A DNA stretch of 64,000 bases, from the NCBI GenBank assembly GCA_965223695.1, contig CBDCXJ010000051.1, positions 526,391 to 590,390 on the forward strand, written 5' to 3'. The notes beneath the pieces were generated by a model. That model saw only the letters and a program-made list of their open reading frames with translations. It had not been told where the DNA came from and ran no database searches. This DNA comes from JAUVPB01 sp965223695. GTDB lineage: Bacteria > Actinomycetota > Thermoleophilia > Gaiellales > Gaiellaceae. How positions within the stretch are numbered: position 1 is the first letter of the stretch; the number at the start of each line of letters is the position of its first letter. Below, piece after piece: positions 51,903 to 62,269 of the stretch. A program made the translations under genes and the position numbers.

Positions 51903-53131
51903 CCCCGGGTGGCACCGGCGCAAGCCCCGGCGTGAGCGGCGGCCCGCTCAAGCTCTCGGCCAACGGCAACCTCAACGCAACGGGCTTCGTCACGTCAGCC
52001 GGCTCGAGCGCGAGAGGTACGGCCAACCCCGGCCACAACGGCGGCAACGGCGGTGCTCTCATGCTTCGGGCGGCTACCGGGACGCTCACGATTGCTGCAC
52101 AGGCCATGGCCACGGGCGGCTCGGGCGGAAACAACGGCACCGAGGGTCAGCCCGGCGGTAGCGGAGGCCACGGCGGCTTGCTCGACGTTGTCTCGGCCGC
52201 GCTCGGCCCGATCGCGGCGGTACGTGCCGACGGCGGCGAGGGCGGCGACTCGGGCGACGACGAGGGCCCGGGTGGCAACGGTGGCGTCATGAGGCACTGG
52301 GGCAACGGCAATCTGTTCAACGACACGTTCGTCGCCTCGAACAGGGGCGGCGCCGGCAATCCCAACGGCAACGACGGCGCCCGCATCACCGAGGGCGCAC
52401 CGACAGGCCTCGCCATCGATGCAGCCGGCAAGATCTCCTTCCAGTCGGCGAGCCCCGACGCCGAGGGCTTCCACATAAGCCGCGCCGTCGGCGGCGGCCC
52501 GGCGACCATCATCGCGACAACAACCTCGACGAGCGGCGTCGTGGCAGCCAGTCCCGTTTGCGTCGCTTCGCTCTTCTCGGTTGTCGCCTTCCACAATCAG
52601 CTTGGCTGGACGTCGACCTCCGCGTCATCCGTCCCGTTCACCACACAGCCGAACGGCAACCAGAAGTGCAGGGACGCACCGCGGCCGCGCGTCAAGAAGA
52701 TCCACAAGAAGAACTTCAAGAAGACGCCACCGAAGGTCATCGTCCGCCAGAAGCAGCTCAAGCGAAACAAGTGGCGACTGCGGGTCAACTTCTTCGTCAA
52801 GGGCGTGGGCTCCTACGACGTCGCGATCCTCGGGCCGCGCCAGTCGCTGCGCGGGACCGCCTCCGCGCGCGCGCTCGAGTCCATCGCGAAGAAGAACAAG
52901 AAGAAGAAAAAGGGCAAGAAGAGCAAGAAGAAGGGGAAGGGCAAGAAGGGCAGGGTCGCCGTCTTCTCGATCGTGAAGGGCGACGTCGCCAAGGGCGGGC
53001 TACGAAAGACGAACCTCGTCCTCTCGAAGAAGGCCCGCAAGCCGGGCGCGTACACGCTCCGTGTGCGGACATTCGCTCCGCAGGGTCCTGCAAAGAAGAC
53101 GCTCAAGGTCAGGTTGGAGGTCCGCAAATGA
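51903..53131 (+). CDS. Glycine-rich secreted/surface protein with Lys-rich tail, 5' end lost at the junction
   Basis: From 51903 the frame gives about 408 residues. Residues up to about 180 are a Gly/Asn-rich repeat (GHNGGNGGALMLRAATGTLTIAA, GGSGGNNGTEGQPGGSGGHGG; pieces) suggestive of a right-handed beta structure. A middle region has two cysteines, and a C-terminal beta domain (WRLRVNFFVKGVGSYDVAILGP) is interrupted by a nearly pure Lys/Gly tract at about 52893-52956. Upstream of 51903 the open frame continues into antisense DUF1800 sequence by chance, so the natural start and signal peptide are missing. Its stop overlaps the next start. Confidence 0.65.
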
Positions 53132-54096
53132 GATTTGGTCGACCCATGGGCGCGGTGTTCGCGCTCGCCATGGTCCTGACGCTGGTCGTCGCGCTTTCGC
53201 CCGGCGCCGGCGCCGCGCACGCAGCCAAGAACAAGAAGAAGTGCGTGCAGATCGGCGTCTACCAGGACCAGCCTGAGAAGACGCTCAAGAAGCTGCAGAA
53301 ACGGGTCGGCAAGGTCGGCATTCTCTCGACCTATCTGACCGCCGGCAAGCTCCTCAGTCCACGGCTGATCAAGCTCGCGAACAAGCGTGGCGTGCAGCTG
53401 ATGGTGACCTGGTTGCCCGACTCGGGCAAGGACGGCGCCAATCAGCCGAGGTACCGCCTCGCGCGGATCTCGAAGGGCACGTACGACCGCTCCCTCAAGC
53501 TGCTGACCAAGCAGTTCCGGAAGGTCAAGAGGGGCGTGCTCTTCCGTCCAATGCCCGAAATGAACACCCAGTGGTACGCCTGGTCGGGCACGGCGAACAA
53601 GAACAAGCCAAAGAAGTTCATCCCGGCCTGGAAACGCGTCCACAGGATGGTGCGAAAGGCGGGCGGCGGCAAGAAGAAGGTCAAGTTCCTCTGGTCGCCA
53701 TACGCACGCTCGATCCCCGACACCGGCACGAACGCACTGAGCGTGTACTTCTCCGGAACGAAGTTCGTCGATGCCGTGGGTGCTGTCGCCTACAACTTCG
53801 GGAAGACCTCGACGGGTCTCGCCTGGACCGAGCCGGTCGGGCTGTTCTCGCAGGCATACACCACCATTCAGGCTCTCGCAAAGAAGCCGTTCTACATCGC
53901 TGAGAGCGGCTCGACGCAGGCGGGCGGCAACAAGGCTGCCTGGATCAAATCGCTCTCGACCCTCAAGGCGACGATGCCCAACCTCAGGGGTGTCATCTGG
54001 CTCGACGCAAGGGCGGGCGCTCGCGACTTCCGCATCAAGGGGAAGCCGGTCACTCGAGCGTTCAAGTCTCTCGTCAAGAAGAAGGGATGCCGATGA
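53128..54096 (+). CDS. Secreted GH26-like glycoside hydrolase (mannanase-type)
   Basis: 322 residues from ATG 53128, overlapping the previous stop. Signal peptide 1-32 (VFALAMVLTLVVALSPGAGA) precedes AAKNKKKC. The TIM-barrel carries the GH26 acid/base motif RPMPEMNTQWYAW (Glu144) and a nucleophile strand FYIAESGST (Glu259), spaced as expected. GH26 enzymes cleave beta-mannans or mixed beta-glucans. Many surface lysines make the protein very basic. It lies between a glycine-rich protein and DUF1800, with short overlaps on both sides. Confidence 0.78.
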   Translation: MRFGRPMGAVFALAMVLTLVVALSPGAGAAHAAKNKKKCVQIGVYQDQPEKTLKKLQKRVGKVGILSTYLTAGKLLSPRLIKLANKRGVQLMVTWLPDSGKDGANQPRYRLARISKGTYDRSLKLLTKQFRKVKRGVLFRPMPEMNTQWYAWSGTANKNKPKKFIPAWKRVHRMVRKAGGGKKKVKFLWSPYARSIPDTGTNALSVYFSGTKFVDAVGAVAYNFGKTSTGLAWTEPVGLFSQAYTTIQALAKKPFYIAESGSTQAGGNKAAWIKSLSTLKATMPNLRGVIWLDARAGARDFRIKGKPVTRAFKSLVKKKGCR

Positions 54097-55518
54097 AGCG
54101 GACGCTAGAAGCCACGAGGGCTAAGAAGGCCAAGAAGGCGCGGGCCGGCATCACGGTGCAGAAGGGTGGGGGCGGAGGCCCGATCACCGTCCAGGCCATG
54201 TCGCCTGCGATGGTCGAGCGTCTGTTCTGGCGCGCCGGCTTCGGGCCGACGCCACAGGATCGCGCGAAGTGGACCGGACGACCGGTCACCGACGCGGTCG
54301 ATCACCTGCTGAGCGCTCCGGCCACGCTCGTCGGCCCCGAGCCCGAGCGCGACGGCGACCCGATCGATCCGACTTCTAACGACACCGACCTGATCCTCTG
54401 GTGGCTCGACCAGATGATTCGCTCGACCAACCCATTCGTCGAGCGCATGTGCTTCTTCTGGCACGGGCACACCGCGAACTCGCGCGACGATGTCTCGCCA
54501 CCACAGCTCCTGCAGAAGCAGCTCGATCTCTTCCGCAAATACTCGGACTTCGGCGCCAACCCGAAAGCCGACTATCGCCAGATGTGCAAGGACATGACCG
54601 TCGATCCCGCGATGCTTCGCTTCCTCACGGGCGAGACAAACCTCAAGGGCTCACCGAACGAGAACTACGCCCGCGAGCTGATGGAGCTGTTCTGCCTCGG
54701 CATCCTCGACCAGAACGGAAACCCGAACTACTCAGAGAACGACATCAAGCAGATGGCCAAGGCGCTGTCTGGCTGGACGATCGACGACTCCGACCCGGAC
54801 AACGCGACGAGCTCCTTCGATCAGAACCGTTGGTTCGACGGCCCGAAGAGCTTCCTCGGCGTGTTCAAGAACTTCCAGATGGCCGACACGGTGGATCTCG
54901 TGATCGACCAGCCGCACCACGCGCGCTTCCTGATCACGAAGCTCTGGAACGAGTTCATCGCGACACCACCGAGCGAGGCGACACTCGGCAGCCTTACGAC
55001 GAGCTACGTCAGCAGTGGCCACAAGCTGAAGCCGCTGCTTCGAAAGATCCTCTCGCACTCGCAGATGTACGAGTCGATCGGCGAGCCGAACATGATCAAG
55101 TCGCCGGTCACTCGGCCTCTCGATCACCGACGACACGCCGACTGACTACCTGTCCGAGATGGGCCATCTACGTCGTCGGCGCAATGCGCTCGCCACCGTC
55201 GGCGGGAACAGAGGCGTCTGGGCGGGCTGGGAAGGCGGCCTGGCCTGGCTCAACACCAACACCGCGCTGGCCCGATTCGACTTCATCGGTCAGCTGCTCG
55301 ACTCGTTGAACATCGAAGACGTCAGCGGCGAGACCGCAACCGCTGCCTACGACCGCGCATTCGCTGCGGTCGGTAGCCCCTGGCTCGCCGCGGGGACACA
55401 CCAGGCGATCCGCGACTACGCCAACAAGGCCAAGAGCAAGAACTCGAGTGATCGCAAGGAGCGGCAGATCATGTGTCGCGCGCTCATGCTGGCCGGACCC
55501 GATGCGCAGGTGATGTAG
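54087..55518 (+). pseudogene. DUF1800-family secreted protein with C-terminal frameshifts (right copy)
   Basis: From ATG 54087 (or 54093) the frame runs 330 residues: MVERLFWRAGFGPTPQDRAKW, WWLDQMIRSTNPFVERMCFFWHGHTANS, NENYARELMELFCLGI and MIKSPV. It then shifts near 55108. LGLSITDDTPTDYLSEMG, YVVGAMR and GWEGGLAWLNTNTALARFDF follow in different frames, to DAQVM at 55518. An expected C lost near 55218 (present in the left arm) explains one shift. No signal peptide is evident, and the N-terminus is Lys/Ala-rich. DUF1800 proteins are nearly always next to DUF1501; function unknown. Confidence 0.8.
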
Positions 55519-57042
55519 ATGGACGCCAGGAAAGAAACCGATATTCACGCACTCAAATGCGCCGACTGCGCTCAGGCCGACAACCGCGAGACGGAGCTGG
55601 CGCCGAGCCAGATGATGCCGATCCCGGGTGAGGCGCTCGTCGGCTTCCCGGACGGAACTCCGGAGGAGCGCGGCTTCAGCAGACGGTCGCTGCTCAAGGG
55701 CGGTGCCGCTGGTCTCGCTTCGGTGTACGCGGCGACCAAGCTCGACTGGGGCACGGTCTGGGAAGACGTCGCCGCCAACGCCGGCACGCCGATGCAAAAG
55801 AGCCTGGTGCTCGTGTACCTGAACGGCGGCAACGACGGGCCGAACGTCACCGTGCCGATCGACCCGGCCGCGAACATGTACCCGCGCTACATCAACGACG
55901 CGCGGCCGCAGCTCTTCCGCCAGAACGTCGGCCAGGCCGATACGCCGACGGCCGGTGGGCGTGTTGGCACGAAGGTGATGCCGGGCACAGGCAACGCCCT
56001 CGCCTTTGCCAACGTCGCGGTCTCACAAGCTGGCGGCGGTGACAACGGCGACATCCATGGCTTCGACACGCTGTATGGCGACGGAGGCGGCGGGGCCGGC
56101 TCCGACCTGGCCGTCTTCACCGCCGTCGGCTACCCGAACTCGACGCGCTCGCACTTCACGGGGCGCGATATCTGGTTCAGGGCTGACCCGACCGGCAACA
56201 GCCAGACCGGCTGGATGGGCCGCTGGATCGGCGCGAACGGCTCCGACTCGAACCCGCTGCAGGCGGTAACGATCGGCAACGACCTCTCCAAGGAGATCCG
56301 CACGGCCAAGAACCCCGTCTCGGCGCTGCAAAGCTTGCAGGGAGTCGGCTTCGACGTGCCGGGCGTGTCCAACGCCGATCCGAACGCAGAGGTCCAGGCG
56401 CTGGCCGGCGTACCCGTCGGCGGTGCTTCCAACGAGGCGCTGCTGCGAGCGCGTGGCATGTACGGCCTGACGGTCGACGTGGCCAACCGACTCACCTCAC
56501 TGCAGGGCGGCGGCTCTGGCGTCGCGTACCCCAACTCATCGCTCTCGAACCGGCTCCAGCTCGCCGCGACGCTGCTCGGTGCCGGTCTCGGCACACGGAT
56601 CGTCACGATCTCGTGGGGCAGCTTCGACAACCACGGCAGCATGCTGAGCCGCCACGATCCACAGCTGTCGGTGCTCTCTCGCGCGCTGGCCGCGTTCAAG
56701 GCAGACCTCACCGCCCGCGGGATCGAGCAGAATGTCGCCACGCTCGTGTTCTCTGAATTCGGACGCCAGATCTACGAGAATGACAGCGTCGGCACCGATC
56801 ACGGCGATGCAGGCCTGATGATGGTCTCGGGCTCGGCCGTCCGCGGCGGGTACGCCGGGCAGTTCCCAGGCATTCCCGAGGAGTCGACGAGCGACGCGAT
56901 ACCGATGGTCACCGACTTCAGAACGGTCTACAAGGCGCTGATCGACGAGTGGATGGGTGGAGACGCGACCGGGCCGCTTCCGGGCGGACCCTTCGCAGGC
57001 ATCGACCGCTTCGACGCGAGCCCAGACACGTTGTTCGTATGA
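55519..57042 (+). CDS. DUF1501-family Tat-exported protein (intact right copy)
   Basis: 507 residues, starting immediately after the DUF1800 stop. A Tat signal, SRRSLLKGGAAGLASVY (54-70), lies unusually deep, after an N-terminal region containing CADC (14-17). The DUF1501 core follows: LVLVYLNGGNDGPNVTVP, GFDTLYGDGGGG, TISWGSFDNHGSMLSRHDPQLSVLSRALAAF and TLVFSEFGRQIYENDSVGTDHGDAG (pieces), an alkaline-phosphatase-like metal site. Function is unknown. The stop overlaps the cupredoxin start. Confidence 0.86.
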   Translation: MDARKETDIHALKCADCAQADNRETELAPSQMMPIPGEALVGFPDGTPEERGFSRRSLLKGGAAGLASVYAATKLDWGTVWEDVAANAGTPMQKSLVLVYLNGGNDGPNVTVPIDPAANMYPRYINDARPQLFRQNVGQADTPTAGGRVGTKVMPGTGNALAFANVAVSQAGGGDNGDIHGFDTLYGDGGGGAGSDLAVFTAVGYPNSTRSHFTGRDIWFRADPTGNSQTGWMGRWIGANGSDSNPLQAVTIGNDLSKEIRTAKNPVSALQSLQGVGFDVPGVSNADPNAEVQALAGVPVGGASNEALLRARGMYGLTVDVANRLTSLQGGGSGVAYPNSSLSNRLQLAATLLGAGLGTRIVTISWGSFDNHGSMLSRHDPQLSVLSRALAAFKADLTARGIEQNVATLVFSEFGRQIYENDSVGTDHGDAGLMMVSGSAVRGGYAGQFPGIPEESTSDAIPMVTDFRTVYKALIDEWMGGDATGPLPGGPFAGIDRFDASPDTLFV

Positions 57043-57449
57043 AATTCGTCTGGACGGTGCTTGCGCTTGGAGTGGCGCTCGCGCTGGCCGCGCCCGCTTC
57101 GGCGGCGCTCGGGCGCAAGCACCGTCCAGTCATGCCTCCACCGGCCGCGCCTCCACTTTTCAACGCGCTTGCGGTCGACGAGTTCGAGTTCATTCTCAGG
57201 CCGTCGCGACTCGTGGTGGCGGCCGGCACCGTGCGGATCAACATCTACAACCGCGGCGAGGACGACCACAACCTGGTCGTCGTCGACGCAAAGGGCACCG
57301 AGTACCGAACCGACGTTGGGCCGCTCGAATCAGGGCGCCTGGAGCCGGTGCTGACGCCCGGCACGTACGAGGTCTTCTGCGACCTCTTCGCCGGCACGCC
57401 AGAGTCGCACTACGACCTCGGCATGGTCTTCAACCTCGAGGTGAGGTAA
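57039..57449 (+). CDS. Secreted cupredoxin-like protein (right copy)
   Basis: 136 residues from ATG 57039 in an ATGA overlap. A signal peptide (1-22) ending ASA is followed by a Pro-rich linker and one cupredoxin domain: VVAAGTVRINIYNRGEDDHNLVV (His77), TPGTYEVFCDLFAGTPESHYDLGM (Cys114, His124, Met129), the classical type-1 copper ligand order. It may pass electrons to or carry copper for the DUF1501/DUF1800 pair. Confidence 0.8.
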   Translation: MKFVWTVLALGVALALAAPASAALGRKHRPVMPPPAAPPLFNALAVDEFEFILRPSRLVVAAGTVRINIYNRGEDDHNLVVVDAKGTEYRTDVGPLESGRLEPVLTPGTYEVFCDLFAGTPESHYDLGMVFNLEVR

Positions 57450-57526
57450 CCCTTACGGGGGCCTCGGCGGGGTGCGCTTAAGGGTGCCCCTGGTTCTGGT
57501 CGATCAGTACTGGCAGGCGGCCCCGG

Positions 57527-60392
57527 TTGGGGCACGCCGGCGCTATGTACGGTCGATCCGCCCCACACACAGGCCGCATCGAGCGGCACCACCCGCTCCA
57601 GGCGATGTACGCGACCTGGGTCGCGGTCGCGGCGGGCGACGCGCGCGGGTGGCGGTGGGCTCGACGCGTAGCGTTGGCCGCAATCGTCGTCGCAGTTGGG
57701 TTCATCGGGCTCGGTAATGCGCATGGCGCGCTATTGACTGGAACGATCAGTGGGCCGGCGACGTACACAGCCGCGGATCCGTCAAACGACAACTTGACGG
57801 TCACGCTCACCGGGAACGTCTACACGTTTTCCGATCCCAACGACACCATCACGGCGAGCGGTGACTGTAACGGTGGAGGCAGTCCAGCCGGAACCCCGGC
57901 CACGTGCCCAGACACGATCTCATCGCTCACGATAAACCTCCTGGATCGCGACGACAGCGTGACTCTTTCCTCCACGGGCGTGCTGACGACGATCAATGGC
58001 GGCATCGACACGGACCAGGTGATCGTCCTCGGGGAGAACACCAACTTCACGCTCACCGACACCTCCCTGACGGTCGGAGGAAGCACCTTCACGCTGAGCG
58101 GATTCGAGGACGCAAATCTGACAGGTGGGGGCGGCGCCAACACCTTCGACGTCGGCGCCTGGAGCGGCTCCGCCAGCCTCGACGGCGCGGGCGGCACGGA
58201 CACAATCACCGACACCCTCGCGTCGAACGGCACCGGATTTACCCTCTCAGACAACTCGCTCACCCGAACAGGCGGCTCCAGCTTCTCCCTCGACAACTTC
58301 GCTGGCGAGACGGCCGATCTCACGGGCGACGGGAGCGACAACACATTCACCGTAGGCACCTGGACGGGCGACGCCAGCGTTGACGGCGGAGCCGGCGCCG
58401 ACCACCGTCAGCTCGACGAACAACGAGTCGCTTCAGACGCTTGCCGGCACGACCTTCACACGCGGCGCGTCGACGTTCACGCTCCCGAATGTCGAGACGG
58501 CGACGATCACCGGAGGCTCAAGCGCGAACACGATCAATGCCTCTGGTGCGAGCATCGACGTCACACTCTCAGGACTAAGTGGCAACGACACGCTGCTCGG
58601 TGGAAACGGCGACGACACCATCAACGGTGGCAGCAGCAGCGACACGCTGACCGGCGGCCCAGGCGACGACACCATCAACGGTGGCAGCAGCAGCTCCGAC
58701 ACCCTCGTCGAGCAACGAGACGGAGACGTCACGCTCGAGAACGGGCAGTTCTCAGCGGGCTCTGAGACGGACACGCTCATCTCGGTAGAGCGGGCCACGA
58801 TCACCGGCGGACCTGCCGCGCAGACCCTCGATGCCGGAGCCTTCTCGGGCCCCGTGACACTCGTCGGAGCAGGCGATAGCGACGTCCTGACAGGAGGATC
58901 CGCTAGCGACACTCTCGACGGAGGCCCAGGCAACGACACGCTCAACGGAAACAATGGCTTCGACATTGTTCGGGCAACGGGCGTGGCGAACGGCGTCCTC
59001 ACGAATGGCGCTTTCACCGGCACCCTGGGCAGCGACACCCTCTCCGGCATGAACGGCGCCGACCTCACTGGCACGGGCAACGACGACTCGATCGACGCCA
59101 GCGCGTGGGGACTGGGAAGCGTCACGATCGACGGGCTGGGCGGCAACGACGCGATCCAGGGCGGAACCTCCGGCGACACATTGACCGGCGGCACCGGCAA
59201 CGACACGATCGACGGCAACGGAGGCACGGACACGATCGTCGAGACCCTGGGCGGCGCCGGGTCTGTCGTACTCACCAACACCTCGCTTGGCGGCTCGCTC
59301 GGCACCGACACGCTCACCGAGATCGAGCAGGCCACCATCAACGGCTCGGCAGGCGCCGACTCTTTCTCAGCGTCGTCCTTCACAGGCTTCGCGACCCTCG
59401 ACGGCCGTGGCAGTGGGGACAGCTACTCGATCACGCTGGCAGGGGCCGGCGTCTTCAACCTCCTCGACTCCGGCGGCGGTCCAGGCGACGCCGCAACCGT
59501 CTTCACCGGCGCGGCTGCCGATACGGTCAACGTCACTGCGACGCAGGTCGCGCGCGGTGCTGAGACCGTCGGGCTGTCGGGTATGGACGCACTGACGGTC
59601 AACCTCGGCGGCGGCAACGACTCCGCCACGATCTCAGGTGGCACTGGATCTGTGCTCGGCGGGTCGGGCGACGACACCTTCACCGTGCAGGCAGTTGCCG
59701 CAAACGGCCTCACGCTCAACGGTAACGAGGGCTCCGACGCGACGAGCATCTCGTTCGGCAACCTCGCCGGTCCGGTCTCCGTCAACGACACCGGCCTCGC
59801 AGGGACAGACTCGCTGACCACCGACTGCTCTACGGCCGTCGTCGTGCTGGGCACCGTGACGGTCGGCGGTCAGACGGTCAGCTTCAGCGGGATCGAAGTC
59901 CCGCCCTGCACGGCGCCCCCGGCGCCGCCCGGCCCGGGCACGCCCGCGAACCCAACGACGCCCAAGCCCAAGAAGCCGAAGTGCACGATCAAAGGCACGA
60001 ACAAGGACGACATCATTCGCGGCACCAGGAAACGCGACGTCATCTGCGGCAAGAAGGGCGACGACATCATCATCGGTCTGAAGGGCAACGACGTTCTGAT
60101 CGGTGGCCGCGGCAACGACATCCTCGACGGCGGGCCGGGCAAGGACGAGCTCCATGGCGACCTCGGCCTCGACAAGCTGCTCGGCGGGAAGGGTGTCGAC
60201 AAGGTCTTCGGCGGTGGCGGCAAGGATCACGGCACGATTGAGGCGAAGACAAAGCACAAGAAGGCCGAGAAGAAGTTCCGCTCGAGCGTCGAGAGGACAC
60301 TCAGGACGCGCGCACTGAAAAAGGTTCAGCGCAAGATCGCCAAGGCGCTGACCTCGCTGCCGAGCGGCAAGACGAAGATCACGAGCCGGTAG
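57527..60392 (+). pseudogene. Large calcium-binding beta-roll (RTX-like) surface protein, one frameshift (right copy)
   Basis: About 955 codons. The N-terminus has a basic stretch and one hydrophobic segment (VALAAIVVAVGFIGLGNAHG) as signal or anchor. The body consists of beta-helical TLTGxxxADTLDGGAG-type units, with Ca-binding nonapeptides GNDTLLGGNGDDTINGG near 58590-58690 and again near 60000-60210 (GKKGDDIIIG, GGRGNDILDGG). The C-terminus is Lys/Arg-rich (KTKHKKAEKKFRSSVERTLR). A single frameshift near 58400, present in both arms, separates residues 1-290 from the rest; a one-base deletion joins them (DASVDGGAG to TVSSTNNES). Closest to Thermoleophilia-type beta-roll proteins. Confidence 0.78.
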
Positions 60393-60426
60393 CCATCGAC
60401 TCGAGGGCGGAGCCTCGCGCAGGATC

Positions 60427-60702
60427 GTGCCGGGCGGTGACGAACTCGGTGCCGGCATGGGCCCCACCGACGGAACACCAGAGCTCGTCTTCTACGGCGT
60501 CTTCAGCCGCGAAGCCGGGCGTGTGATCGAGTTCTTCGGAACACCCGAGTCGGCGGAGCGGATGCGAGCGCGCGTACTGCGCGACGAGCCCGATTGGGAG
60601 CACGACCTTGCGATCGCCAAGGTCGACTTCGGCCGCGTCGGCGTCGTCGAGGTGATGGTTGATTCAACGGCAGCGCCCGAGGACGGCGGGCTAGAGGACT
60701 AG
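60427..60702 (+). CDS. Hypothetical small protein (right copy)
   Basis: 91 residues, same gene as 46208-46483 with one Val/Met difference. It lies 34 bases after the beta-roll protein and just before the VOC gene. No family is recognised. Confidence 0.55.
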   Translation: MPGGDELGAGMGPTDGTPELVFYGVFSREAGRVIEFFGTPESAERMRARVLRDEPDWEHDLAIAKVDFGRVGVVEVMVDSTAAPEDGGLED

Positions 60703-60725
60703 ATGGTTGACGGAGCGGCGACGGA

Positions 60726-61061
60726 CTGAACCACGTCGCCCTCACCGTTACCGATCGCGAGCGCTCAGCAGCCTTCTACGCAGAGCACTTCGGGCTCACG
60801 CGGCGAGTCCACGACGACGAGCACCTCCTGATCCTGGCCGGTGGTGACGGCTCCTTGCTGGCGCTGAGCGAAGGAACACCGCCGGCGCTCCCTCGTACGA
60901 ACCACTTCGGCTTCCAGCTGGATCGGAAGGAGGATGTCGGTGCCGCACGTGAACGACTGCAGGCCTCTGGCGTGGACGAGCTCGAGTCACAGGCGTCCGG
61001 GCCGGCCCGCGTCCAGGTGCTCGACCCCGACGGCTACCGAGTAGAGCTCTATGCGTTCTAA
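60726..61061 (+). pseudogene. VOC-superfamily protein, right copy lacking its start codon
   Basis: The sequence LNHVALTVTDRERSAAFYAEHFGL to RVELYAF is in frame from 60726, but three bases present in the left arm (TGC in GACGTGCGACTG) are absent here. This removes the GTG start. The nearest in-frame ATG, at 60855, would drop the first half of the domain. Confidence 0.7.
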
Positions 61062-61333
61062 CCCCGAAGTCGACCAATGGCTCGACGAGCGCGTTCACCG
61101 AGTGCATCAAGTGGAAGACACCCACGTTCATGTACGAGGGCAATATCGCGAGCTTCAATCCATCGAAGAAGCTCATCAGCATCATGTTCCACCGTGGCGC
61201 TGAGATCCCGGGGAAGCATCCACGGCTCGAGGGCGACGGAAAGCTGGCGCGCACGATGCGGTTTGCGGACCTGGCCGAGGTCGAGGCCGGCCGCGGCGAG
61301 CTCGAGGCTGTCATTCGCGCGTGGTGTGAGTAG
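61051..61333 (+). pseudogene. DUF1801-like protein with frameshift (right copy)
   Basis: Same gene and same frameshift as 45574-45856. ATG 61051 lies within the VOC stop region; the in-frame remainder is reached only after a slip near 61090. A downstream start at 61130 would give 67 residues. Confidence 0.6.
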
Positions 61334-61358
61334 AAGGCTTCGAGCTAGCCCGTCTCGA

Positions 61359-62269
61359 TCAAAGGGCGCCGCGCACGCGCATCGGCACCGCGTAGAGAGA
61401 CCGGGTAGCGCACACGAACATCGTCAGCCCGTCCGCGCCGCCCCAGCACAGATTTGCCGGGATCTCGGGCGTCGGGATGATCCCGAGCAACTCGGCTTCC
61501 GGGCTCAGCACCCAGATCCCGCCGTGTCCGGTGCAGTACACGTTCCCAAGCTCGTCGCACTTCATGCCGTCAGGCAGCCCGTGCTCGAGCCGGCCCTCGC
61601 GCTGCAGAAACTCGATGACGCGGGCGATGTCGGGCGTGTAGCCCTCCTGCACGAAGAAGACGTCGCCGCCGGTGAGCGAGCCGTCGGCCGCGACGCCGAA
61701 CGCGCGGACATGCATGCGGATGCTGTCGTTCACGTAGAGCAGCGACTCGTCCGGCGAGAAGCAGAGGCCGTTCGGAGTGTGGAAATCGTCCACGAGTAGC
61801 TGTGAGTCACCACCGCCGGGTGGTTCCCGAAAGACGCCCTGGAAGTCGAGCTCACGAGGCCGCTCGACGCCGTGCGGACGCGACCTTCCCCCCGGAGGGT
61901 CAGTGAAATAGATCGACCCGTCGGAGGCAACGACGAGGTCGTTCGGGCTGTTCAGCTCACGCTCGCCGAAGTGCGAGGCGACGGTCGTGATCGTCCCGTC
62001 CTGCTCAGCCCGCGTGACACGGCTTGTCGCCGACTCGCAGGCGAGCAGACGACCCTCGCCGTCAAGCGCGAGCCCGTTCGCCATGTTGCTCGGCCGGCGC
62101 CAGTCGGTGGCGCGCCTCGCCGTCCCCACGCACGTATGACGTCGCCCGGGATGTCACTGAACAGAAGCCGGTTGGCCGCCGCGTCCCAGGCGGGTCCCTC
62201 GGTGAACTCGAAACCGGTCGCGAGAAGCTCGGCCTCGCCCGCGACGAGCTCGCCGAGCGACACGCTCAC
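61359..62269 (-). pseudogene. SMP-30/gluconolactonase-like protein, right copy with insertions
   Basis: Copy of the intact gene at 44640-45548. Between about 62105 and 62125 the right arm has GGGGAC for GGGAC and an extra G in GAGGCGCG, which shift the frame and destroy VIRAWDGERATDW. The C-terminal 250 residues from 62129 downward remain open. Confidence 0.82.

Noticed and set aside
52813..53643. Minus-strand 276-codon frame in the spacer
   Set aside because: Antisense to the GH26-like and Gly-rich genes; its Ser/Phe-rich run is just the complement of the Lys codon tract.
58590..60210. Beta-roll repeats as a RTX toxin with acylation or T1SS signals
   Set aside because: The protein has an N-terminal hydrophobic signal and a basic C-terminus, and no RTX acyltransferase or type I exporter genes are nearby.
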